Shown: positions 7,971-16,600 of the stretch, piece by piece
Layout: every line of letters starts with the position of its first letter
How positions within the stretch are numbered: position 1 is the first letter of the stretch
Assembly: GCA_035315685.1 (NCBI GenBank)
Contig: DATFXR010000279.1
Location: 1-26,241, forward strand
Origin: QHWK01 sp035315685
GTDB lineage: Bacteria > Acidobacteriota > Vicinamibacteria > Vicinamibacterales > CAVVIG01
Direction of reading: 5' to 3'
Length of the DNA stretch: 26,241 nucleotides
Made by a program: the position numbers and the translations under genes
The notes under the pieces: model-generated
Told to the model about the DNA's origin: nothing
Seen by the model: the letters and a program-made list of their open reading frames with translations, nothing else
Databases searched by the model: none

Positions 7971-8435
7971 GTGATCGTGACTGAACCTGAGCTCGTCGAC
8001 GCGGTTGCGCGCGAGCGGGCGGCCGGGAAGACGATCACGTTTGCCAACGGCTGCTTCGATCTGCTCCACGTCGGCCACGTGCGGTACCTGCAGGGTGCGG
8101 CCGCCGAAGGCGATCGCCTTGTCGTCGCGGTGAACGACGATCGCTCGGTCGCGGTGCTGAAAGGAGCAGGCCGTCCGATCCTGCCGGCGGCGGATCGAGC
8201 GGAGCTCGTCGCAGCGCTGCGCGGCGTCGACTACGTCGTCGTGTTCGGCGACAGCTCGGTCGAACGGCTGATCCTGCTGTTCCGGCCCGACGTCCACTGC
8301 AAGGGCACCGACTACACCGTCGAGACGGTTCCCGAGCGTGCCGTCGTCGCGAGCTACGGCGGACGGACCGCGATCGTCGGCGATCCGAAGCTGCACGCGA
8401 CGCGCGAGCTGCTGAAGAGGATCGCTCGATCGTGA
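7971..8435 (+). CDS. hldC: D-glycero-beta-D-manno-heptose 1-phosphate adenylyltransferase (HldE C-terminal half, RfaE2)
   Basis: Cytidylyltransferase-fold enzyme that makes ADP-D-glycero-D-manno-heptose from the sugar-1-phosphate and ATP. The 154-aa product carries TFANGCFDLLHVGHVRYL with the HxGH nucleotide site (H33-V-G-H36), then VAVNDDRSV, the GRPILP loop, and KGTDY, and ends in LHATRELLKRI, where relatives have an STT-type motif. The start is a GTG at 7971; a second GTG at 7977 is better spaced from the GGGGGCGG at 7960-7967 and may be the true start. The gene ends overlapping waaC as GTGA. It is the partner of the kinase gene 121 bases upstream. Confidence 0.92.
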   Translation: MIVTEPELVDAVARERAAGKTITFANGCFDLLHVGHVRYLQGAAAEGDRLVVAVNDDRSVAVLKGAGRPILPAADRAELVAALRGVDYVVVFGDSSVERLILLFRPDVHCKGTDYTVETVPERAVVASYGGRTAIVGDPKLHATRELLKRIARS

Positions 8436-9478
8436 CGCCGTCGCGGGTGCTGATCGTCCGTCTGGGCGCGCTCGGCGACGTCGTGCACGCCATCCCGGTC
8501 GCGGCCGCGCTCCGCCGCGCCTTTCCGCAGGCGCGCATCGACTGGCTGGTCACCGCAAAGCACCGCGCGATTCTCGATCTCGTGCCGGTCATCGATCGCC
8601 GGCTGGTCATCAACGACAGAGGCGATGCCGACGGAGGCAGGTCGCTGGTCGGCGCCCTCGGCGAATTGCGACGGGCGCGGTACGACGTCGCGATCGATCT
8701 GCAGGGCCTCATCAAGTCGGCGCTGCTGGCGCGGCTGTCCGGTGCACCGCGGGTGATCGGATTTGCGTCGCGCTACGCGCGTGAGCGCGCGGCGCGGCTG
8801 TTCTATACCGACGTCTACGATCCGGGCCGCGGCGGGATTTATCATCCGCGCGAGACTCGTCACGTCGTCGAACTGAATCTCGCGCTGCTGACGCTCGTCG
8901 GGATCACCGGCGCGCGGCCTGAATTTCCAATCGAGCATCCGACGTCTGCCGCGGCGGGGGCGATCGTTGAGCAGACCGGCGGACGCTATGCGGTGCTCAA
9001 CCCGGGCGCCGCCTGGCCGAACAAGCGCTGGCCGCCAGACCGGATGGCCGCCGTCGCCCGGGACCTGCGACAGCGGCATGGGCTCACGTCGGTCGTGCTC
9101 TGGGGACCTGGTGAAGAGATGCTCGCGGCAGACGTCGTCGCGGCTGCGGGCGATGCGGCGGTGCTGTCCCCGAAGACGACGATCGCCGACCTCGTCGCGC
9201 TCGCCCGCGGCGCAGCGTTGATGGTGTCGGGCGACACCGGCCCGACGCACATCGCGGCGGCTGTCGGCACGCCGATCGTCGGTCTCTACGGGCCGACGCG
9301 CCCGGCGCGGAACGGTCCGATGTCGCCGCTCGACATCGTGGTGTCACGCGACTCGATCTGCCAGTGCCATCACCTGCGGCGCTGCCGGCGGGCGCGCATG
9401 TGCCTGCTCGACATCGACGTCGCCGAAGTGATCGCCGCAGTCGAGCGACGCCTGGCTGCAGAGCCGAGCCGTGTTTGA
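8432..9478 (+). CDS. waaC: ADP-heptose:LPS heptosyltransferase I
   Basis: GT9-family enzyme expected to add the first heptose to Kdo. The 348-aa product begins MTPSRVLIVRLGALGDVVHA (conserved Asp16) and carries DLQGLIKSALLARLSGA, NPGAAWPNKRWPPDRMA and SGDTGPTHIAAAVGTP, the GT9 donor-site signatures. The LQGLIKSAL segment and the lack of a clear four-cysteine WCRPCM-type cluster favour heptosyltransferase I over II, although a shorter cysteine pattern (ICQCHHLRRC) is present. The call of I versus II rests on these features and on the presence of waaF upstream. The GTG start overlaps the previous gene's stop. The 3' end overlaps the next gene by 8 bases. Confidence 0.87.
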   Translation: MTPSRVLIVRLGALGDVVHAIPVAAALRRAFPQARIDWLVTAKHRAILDLVPVIDRRLVINDRGDADGGRSLVGALGELRRARYDVAIDLQGLIKSALLARLSGAPRVIGFASRYARERAARLFYTDVYDPGRGGIYHPRETRHVVELNLALLTLVGITGARPEFPIEHPTSAAAGAIVEQTGGRYAVLNPGAAWPNKRWPPDRMAAVARDLRQRHGLTSVVLWGPGEEMLAADVVAAAGDAAVLSPKTTIADLVALARGAALMVSGDTGPTHIAAAVGTPIVGLYGPTRPARNGPMSPLDIVVSRDSICQCHHLRRCRRARMCLLDIDVAEVIAAVERRLAAEPSRV

Positions 9479-10052
9479 AGCGCTCGTCGCGGCGCTGGCG
9501 CGGCTGCGTGTTGCGCTCGGCTGGGTGTTCGGCCTGCTCGTGATCGTGCTGGCCGAGCCGACACTCCAGACGATTGTGATCGGCATGTCGATCGCGACTC
9601 TTGGCGAAGCAATTCGGATCTGGGCCGCGGGTCATCTGAACAAGTCGCGCGAGGTCACCTCGTCCGGGCCGTACCGCTTCGTCGGCCACCCGCTGTACCT
9701 CGGATCGAGCATCATGGGCTTCGGGCTCGCGATTGCCTGCAACAGCGTCTTCGTTGCGGCGCTCGTCGCTCTCTATCTGGCGACGACAATCACCGCGGCG
9801 ATCAAGAGCGAGGAAGCGTTCCTGCGTCGCCACTTCGGCGAACAGTACGACCTGTATCGGAGCGGCGTCGCCGAGCGGCGCAAGAGCCCCGGCGCGAGAA
9901 GCCGCCAATTCAGCATGCGTCAGGTGATCGCGAACCGGGAGCATCGCGCCGTCCTCGGACTCGTGGTCGCAGCCTTGTTGCTCGTCTTGAAGGCGACGTA
10001 TAATGGATCGCTTTGGCGGGCAGCCGGAGCGCAGGTCAGGCCGGGCGGTTAG
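9471..10052 (+). CDS. Isoprenylcysteine carboxyl methyltransferase (ICMT)-family membrane protein
   Basis: Small (193 aa) polytopic protein with hydrophobic segments at about residues 13-45, 80-110 and 158-175. It has the SAM-binding C-terminal signatures of the ICMT/PEMT superfamily: SGPYRFVGHPLYLG (65-78) and EEAFLRRHFGEQYDLYRSGV (114-133). Bacterial members mostly have unknown substrates. The position at the end of an LPS operon suggests a membrane lipid or cell-envelope substrate, but that is inference. The GTG start overlaps waaC by 8 bases. Oddly, the stop TAG (10050-10052) lies inside the tRNA-Val gene, so the last 10 bases of the frame are the tRNA's acceptor and D-stem start. The tRNA promoter also sits within this coding sequence. 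Confidence 0.82.
   Translation: MFEALVAALARLRVALGWVFGLLVIVLAEPTLQTIVIGMSIATLGEAIRIWAAGHLNKSREVTSSGPYRFVGHPLYLGSSIMGFGLAIACNSVFVAALVALYLATTITAAIKSEEAFLRRHFGEQYDLYRSGVAERRKSPGARSRQFSMRQVIANREHRAVLGLVVAALLLVLKATYNGSLWRAAGAQVRPGG
9975..10004 (+). promoter_or_regulatory. Probable promoter of the tRNA-Val/tRNA-Asp unit
   Basis: A perfect TATAAT at 9999-10004, with TTGTTG at 9975-9980 as a weak -35 at 18-base spacing. Transcription would start about 30 bases before the tRNA-Val 5' end. The promoter is inside the 3' end of the methyltransferase coding sequence. The -35 matches consensus only in its first three bases. Confidence 0.55.
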
Positions 10053-10114
10053 CTCAGTGGTAGAGCACCGGCTTTACACGCCGGCTGTCACAGGTTCGAA
10101 TCCTGTACCGCCCA
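10043..10114 (+). tRNA. tRNA-Val (anticodon TAC)
   Basis: Full cloverleaf by eye: acceptor GGGCGGT/ACCGCCC, D-stem GCTC/GAGC, anticodon stem CCGGC/GCCGG with loop TTTACAC giving anticodon TAC, and T-stem ACAGG/CCTGT with loop TTCGAAT. The discriminator is A10114. The 3' CCA is not encoded (CGC follows), so it would be added by the CCA enzyme, unlike the neighbouring tRNA-Asp. The first 10 bases overlap the end of the methyltransferase frame. Confidence 0.97.
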
Positions 10115-10120
10115 CGCAAG

Positions 10121-10197
10121 AATGTGGAATTGAGAATTTGCAATTTGGAATTCGCCCTCACGCATTCCGAATTCTGAATTCCAAATTCCTGATTCAT
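10121..10197. repeat. AT-rich 7-bp-period inverted repeat between the two tRNA genes
   Basis: The left arm has 7-mers AATGTGG, AATTGAG, AATTTGC and AATTTGG, then AATTCG (10121-10154). The right arm starts with CG followed by AATTCTG, AATTCCA, AATTCCT and GATTCAT (10168-10197). The arms face each other across a 13-base loop. An alternative perfect 12-bp pairing joins AATTTGGAATTC (10142-10153) with GAATTCCAAATT (10176-10187). The element nearly fills the gap between the tRNAs. It belongs to the same family as the elements at 7844 and 24478. Confidence 0.85.
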
Positions 10198-10199
10198 TA

Positions 10200-10276
10200 G
10201 GGGTCGTAGTTCAGTTGGTTAGAACGCTGCCCTGTCACGGCAGAGGCCGCGGGTTCGAGTCCCGTCGACCCCGCCA
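10200..10276 (+). tRNA. tRNA-Asp (anticodon GTC)
   Basis: Acceptor GGGGTCG/CGACCCC, D-stem GTTC/GAAC, anticodon stem CTGCC/GGCAG with loop CTGTCAC giving anticodon GTC, and T-stem GCGGG/CCCGT (one G-U pair) with loop TTCGAGT. The discriminator is G10273 and the CCA is encoded at 10274-10276. It lies 85 bases after tRNA-Val on the same strand and is probably in the same transcript. Confidence 0.97.
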
Positions 10277-10686
10277 ACCTTCTCTCACCTGGGCGATGCA
10301 CGCGTGAGAAACGGTTGGCAACCCAGGCGAAGGTTGTCCACCGCAGCGCGCAGCGCGAAGGTGGACATCCGTCCGTTCGCCCGCGCCAAAGTCCCGTCGT
10401 TGACTCTCCCCTGATCGCCCAGCTTTCCCTATCACTACAACTCGGTTGGTGTCGGGCCGAATAGTCGGGCTCTGCTCCGGCATGTCGGAGATGTCTGAAC
10501 AAATCGCTTGCATCGTCGCCTCCGAAGCCCTGGCATCCCCATGCCTCTAAAGACCTTATTTCAATCGAGCCGACGGGGCGCTACACGTACGAGGTTTGCA
10601 GCCGCAACCCAACTTCTGCGGTGAGTCAACCGAGCTGACGTTCGTACATCTCGGTGGCGTACCTGGCGCTCGTGGTCTGACACTCG
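10277..10686. other. Gene-free, hairpin-rich stretch after tRNA-Asp
   Basis: No credible gene on either strand in 410 bases. The first part is rich in inverted repeats: GCCAACC (10273-10279) with GGTTGGC (10313-10319), nested over TCTCAC (10283-10288) with GTGAGA (10304-10309); then GTCCACC (10336-10342) with GGTGGAC (10360-10366); and CTCCG (10475-10479) with CGGAG (10486-10490). None is followed by a T-run, so these are not ordinary intrinsic terminators. The promoter of the giant gene should lie in the second half, but I see no strong -35/-10 pair. Confidence 0.5.
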
Positions 10687-13600
10687 ATGAGTGTTTGCGC
10701 TCCGCCTCTGCCCAATTGGCGCCTGAGGTGCGCAACGTGGGTGTGCTGCGCGCTCCTGATGCCGGCACTGGCGGAGGCGCAGTACGTCCAACGGTTCACC
10801 GCTACGACGAACGGCGCCATCACCTTCGCCGGCAACACACTGGGACTCGACGGAGCGGAGAATCAGAACGGCCCGGGCACCGTCGGCGCCATCCACACGT
10901 TCGTCACGACGGACACGAGCCTGCAGGACGGAACGTTTCCGCCCGGGACGACGAGCGACTGGCGCCTGAACCGCTCGCAGGCGATTCTCCGCCTGCCGGT
11001 AGGGGCCCGCGTCCTGCGCGCGGAGCTCATATGGGGCGGCTCCTTTGCAGACGCGTCAGGCGAGAACGTCAGCGCATCCCTCAACAACCCAATCTCATTC
11101 ACGACGCCGGCGGGGACGTTCGACGTCACACCGGATCCGGCCACCGCGAACCGCAGCGGCACCCCATTGGGCGACGGCACCTGCCTCCGCTGTTATTACG
11201 TCCGCACTGCCGACGTCACGGCACTCGTTATCGGGCCGGGTGGTTACGCCGCCGGCCGCGTGCCAGCAACCCAGGGGACGACGGATAACAGCGCTCCGGC
11301 CGCGGGATGGACGCTCGCGGTCGTCTACGAGGACTTCACCCAGCCGATTCGCCTGCTGAACCTCCTGCTCGGCCTCGAGCCAGCCGGCGGCGCTACGGCA
11401 CAAGTCGCGGGCTTCTGCGCGTCGCAACAGGGAAATGCGAATGTCGCCGCCCATCTCGCCGTGACGGCGATGGAGGGCGATGCCGGTATGGCAGGCGACC
11501 AGCTGCTGTTCGGGGGCCGCGTGCCGCTGAAGAACGGCGACCAGGTGCAAGGCCCGCGCAACCCGAAGAACAACTTCTTCGCGGGACAAATCGTTCGCGA
11601 CGACGGCAGCCTCGCCACGGGAGGTACGTTCGGGGATCGGAATCACACGCCCGGAGCACCTGTTGCCGGTGCCCGTCAAGGCTGGGACATCACCAACATC
11701 GACGTGTCAGGAGCGCTGAAGAAGCAGGACGCGACGGCCTTCGCCCAGGGGACGACCAGCGGCGGCGACCTGTTCTGGATCACGGCGCTCGGGTTCCAGA
11801 TTGACACGGCGGCGCCTTCGTTTTCGAGCGCGGGCACGAAGTCGGTGGACAAATCGACGGCAGCCGTCGGCGACGTGCTCACCTACGCGATCCGGATCGA
11901 CAACTCCACCGGCACGGTAGACGCCAGCAACGTGATCTTCTTCGACACGCCGCCAGCGGGCACATCCTTCGTCGGCAACAGCCTGACGGTGGACGGCGTC
12001 GTCCGCGCGGGCGCGGATCCTGTCGCCGGCGTGCCGCTCGGCACCGTTGCAGTGGGCACGACGGTCACCATCACCCTTCAGGTGCAGATCGATTCGATCG
12101 TCGCGGGACCCAACGCCAGCCTGATCAGCAACCGCGCGCGCTGGACGTTCGACTTCTCGAGCTGCAGTGGTCCGTCGATTCAGCAGGGGTCGATCGAGAC
12201 GAACACCGCGACCACTCTGGTGGCGGCCGCTGATCTCAGCATCAGCGGCAGCTTTCCCAGTGCGCCGGCGAAACCCGGCGCCCAGGTCACGTACCAGCTC
12301 GTCGTCCGCAACAGCGGTCCGAGCGCCGTCAACGGTGCCGTCGTCGCGGATGCCGGCACAACGCCGGCGCTCGCGGGCATCAACTGGACGTGTGTACCTA
12401 TTAACGGATCCGCGACCTGCGGTCAGGCCGGCGGTTCCGGTCCCCCGAACTCGACGGTGTCGCTCCCGGCGGGAGGCGCCGCCACCTTCACGATTGCTGG
12501 CACGCTGCCCGCGAACGTCCCGCCCGGCACAATCACGAACACGGCGACGATTGCCGCGCCTGCGACGGCGACAGACTTCAATCTCTCGAACAACACGACG
12601 GCGGCGAGCGCGGCGATCGCGCCGCAGGCGGATCTGCGCGTGACGAAAGCCGGCCCGGCCTCCACTCAGCGCGGCGACAACGTCACGTACACCGTCACCG
12701 TCACCAATGACGGGCCGTCAGACGCGCAGAACGTCGTCGTCACCGATCCGACGCCCGCAGGCCTCACGCTGGTCACTCCGCTCGCTGGTCCGTGCGCAGC
12801 TGCGCCCGGATGCACGATTTCCGCGGCCAGCAGCCAGACGCTCAGCGTCACGTACGCGGTCCCGTCGGCCTACAGCGGGCCGGACCCGATCGTGAACACG
12901 GCCACCGCATCTGCCGGCACGCCGGATCCGCGCCCGGCCAGCAACGTCGCGCGTGCCACGACGTCGCTGCTGGCGCCAGTCGCCGATGTCTCCATCACGA
13001 AGACGAATGGAGTCAGCCAGGTGACCGCCGGTCTGACGACGACCTACACCATCACGGTGACGAACGCGGGTCCTGCGTCGGCGCCGGGCAGCCGCGTCGT
13101 CGACCAGTTCGATCCAGCGATGTTCGCGAGCGTGCAGTGGCAGTGCATCGCATCCGGTACTTCGTCTTGCGCGGCCAGCGGGACTCAGTCGGGCGACATC
13201 GATACGCTAATCGACGTCAGTCCGGGCGCCGGCAACGCGGTCGTGATCACGGCGCAGGCGCTCGTTCGCAGCAACGCACGCGGTATCGTGGAAAACACTG
13301 CCACGGTGTCCGTCGCGGCGGGCGTGACGGACCCGACCGAGCCCGATGACGTCTCCACTGACACCGACACCGTCGTCGCCGTGGCCGACACGTCAATCGT
13401 CAAGAGCGGGCCGGCACAAATCGTCGCCGGAACGACCGCGGACTACACGATCACGGTCGCCAATGCAGGTCCCTCGAGTGTGCGAGACTTCGCCTTCGTC
13501 GAGGCGCCGCAGGATGGCGGCGCGTTGTTCGCCGGCCCGTTCCGGCCGGAGCTGATCGAAAGCATTCAGGCACCGCCCGACTCGACTTGCGTGAACCAGA

Positions 13601-16600
13601 CAGTGCAGCAGGTCGCACGCACATTTGTCGCGCCCGTCTGCACCATTCCCGTTCTCGCTCCGGGCGCGAGCCGGATCTTCACGGTGCGACTGTCAATTCC
13701 CCCTGATTACCGGCCGCAAAGCCCAGGAACACCGGCAATCACGAACGCGGCGCTGCTGCTGAGCAGCGATGCGCAGGATCCGACGCCGCTCGACAACCGC
13801 GGCGTGATCACGTCGACGCTGTCGTTCCAGGCGGACGTGACCGTCACCAAACTCGGCTTGCCGGCGGTGATCGCCGGGGCCGTAGGGAGTTACTTCATCG
13901 ACGTCACGAATCGAGGGCCTTCGACGGCTACGAACGTCGTGGTCTCGGATCCGTTTCCCGCCGGCCTCACGCTGGCAGGCGGCAGCGGCCCGTGCGCGGC
14001 GGGATTTCCCTGCACGATCCCGTTGCTCGAGCCCGGCGAGGACAGCACGACGCGCATCGACTTGCAGGTGCCGTTCGACTACTCGGGCCCGCCCACGTTC
14101 GTCAACACCGCGAGCGTGACCGCCACCGAATCCGATCCGGTGGCGTCGAACAACTCGTCGTCCGTGTCCACGCTCGTCATTCCGGACCGGGCCGATCTCG
14201 CGGTCACGCTCTCGGGTTCGAGTGTCGTCGCGCCGGGCGGCGTCATCGAATACGTCGCGACAGTGACGAACCTGGGGCCGGGGACGGCGTTGAACGTGAC
14301 CTCCAGTGACGTCATTCCCGCCGTTGGAGTCATTACCGGTGGAACGGTGCCGCCGCCCCCGACGACCTGCACCGTACCTCCGCCCGGAACGGCCAACCTG
14401 GTTTCGTGCCTCACTCCGGTCCTGGCACCGGGCGCATCTGAAGCGTTCAGCTTCACGGTGCAGATGTCGTCAAATCTCGTGCCCGGCACTGTCATCACGA
14501 ATCTCGCAGTGGTCTCCTCGCCGACTCCGGACTTCACGTCGCAGAACGGCCGCACTGAGTTGATCACGCTCGTCGCGGCGCCGACCGATGCCGACGTCTC
14601 CGTCAAGCAGACCGACAGTCCAGACCCGGTCATCTCCGGCAATAACGTGACCTACACGATTACTGTCCGCAATGCCGGCCCCGCGAACGCGACCAACGTG
14701 GTGCTGACAGACGTGCTGCCGCCGGAGTTCACGTTGGTGTCGGCAGTGCCGAGCCAGGGCACGTGCGCTGGCGCAACGTGCACGCTCGGCACGCTGACCG
14801 CGTCGGCGACCGCCACGGTCACGCTGGTCGCCGCGACATCGACCGTCGGCCTGTTCGTGAACACCGCAAGCGTCACCGCGGCCGAGACCGACCCGGTCCC
14901 CGCGAACAACGCCTCCAGCGAACCGACGACGGTTGCCGACGCGGATCAGGCAGATCTCGTCGTCACGAAGTCGAGTCCCTCGCTCCTGGAGCCGGGCGAA
15001 ACCGCTTTCTCCCGCATCACCGTAACCAACCGAGGGCCGGCCGACGCGAAGCACATCCAGTTGCTCGACTCGCTGCCCGCAGATTTCCCGTTCGCCGGAA
15101 ACTCCGGTGATTGCTTCACACCATTTCCCTGCACGTTCGACCTGCTTCGGCCTGGTGACACCGTAGTCATCCAGACGGCCTTCATAGTCGCCGCGGGAGT
15201 GGCGACGCCGACAACCGAGGTGAACACCGCGAGCGTCACCTCCGTCACGCCGGATCCCGATGTCAATAACAATGGTGCCGCGGTATCGACCGAAATTCAG
15301 CCAGCGACGGCCACCGATCTGGCTGTCGTGAAGCGCGATTCCCGCGATCCCGTGATCGCCGGCACAAATTTCTCCTACGCCCTGTCGGTGGCGAATCGCG
15401 GTCCGGCGACTTCGCCCGCGGTCACGTTGACCGACGTGCTGCCGCCCGGCGTGTCAGCGATATCCGCGACCGCGACGCAGGGCAGCTGTACCGGTACCGC
15501 CACCATCACATGCCAGCTCGGAGAGATGCTGCGCGGCCGCCGCATCGAAATCGGGATCCTGGCGTCGGCGCCGCAGACCGTTCCCGTCCCCAATCGGATG
15601 ATCAATTCGGCATCGGTGACGACCGGTGGGCCACCTGACTTCGATCTCAGCGACAACACGGCGACCGAGCCGACCACGGTCGTCCCGCCGATCGCCGACC
15701 TCGCGATCGTGAAGACGATGACGACGCCGGCGATCCCGGGCCTGTCCGCGAGCTACACGATTGTCGTGACGAACAACGGGCCGAGCGCCGTGAGCGGTGC
15801 GAGCGTCGTCGATGCGTTTCCCGCTGCGTTCGGCGCGGTGGGCTGGACGTGTGTCGCGGACAGCGGCTCCGCCTGCGGCGCGGCGTCCGGCGGCGGGAAC
15901 ATCGCGACCACTGTCAATCTGCAAGCAGGCCACTCGGCGACGATCACCGCTGCCGGAACGATCGCGTCGAGCACGCTGGGTGTTCTCGTCAATACCGCCT
16001 CGGTCGTGGCGCCGTCAGAAGTCACCGATCCGAGCACGCTGAACAACATCGCCACGAGCGCAGTAACGGTAACGCCGGTGGCGGATCTCCAGATCTCAAA
16101 GAGCGGACCGGCGCAGGCAACGCCCGGATCAACTATCACGTACGCGATCACGGTGACGGACGCGGGGCCATCCGACGCCGCGAATGTCACGCTCAGCGAT
16201 CCGACACCGACCGGGCTGACTTTCGTGTCGGCCAGCGGCGCGTGCAGCGGCGGCTTCCCATGCTCGCTCGGAACGATCGTCGCGGGCGCCGCACCGGTGA
16301 CCATCACCGCGACGTTCGCGGTGCCTGCGGGCTACACGTCACCCGATCCAATCGTCAACACCGCCACGGTGTCGAGCACAACCGCCGATCCGGCGACCGG
16401 CAACAACAACGCGATCGCGACGACGGCGATCGCTGCGCCGGTGACCGACCTCGGCATCACCAAGACCAACGGAGTGACGACGGTCGTGCCGGGCTCGGCG
16501 GTGACCTACACGATCACCGTGACCAACGCGGGCCCCAGCAACGCGGTTGGCGCCAGGGTGATCGATACGCTTCCCGCCGCGCTCACCGGCGCGACCTGGA

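Noticed and set aside
10197..10513. Minus-strand frames across tRNA-Asp giving GRRDSNPRPLP and STGLEPAAS-like peptides
   Set aside because: These are the well-known false proteins produced by translating the antisense of a tRNA gene. The cloverleaf here is perfect.
10277..10686. CRISPR array or small-RNA locus in the hairpin-rich stretch
   Set aside because: There are no regularly spaced direct repeats with spacers and no clear promoter-terminator pair; only inverted repeats are seen.
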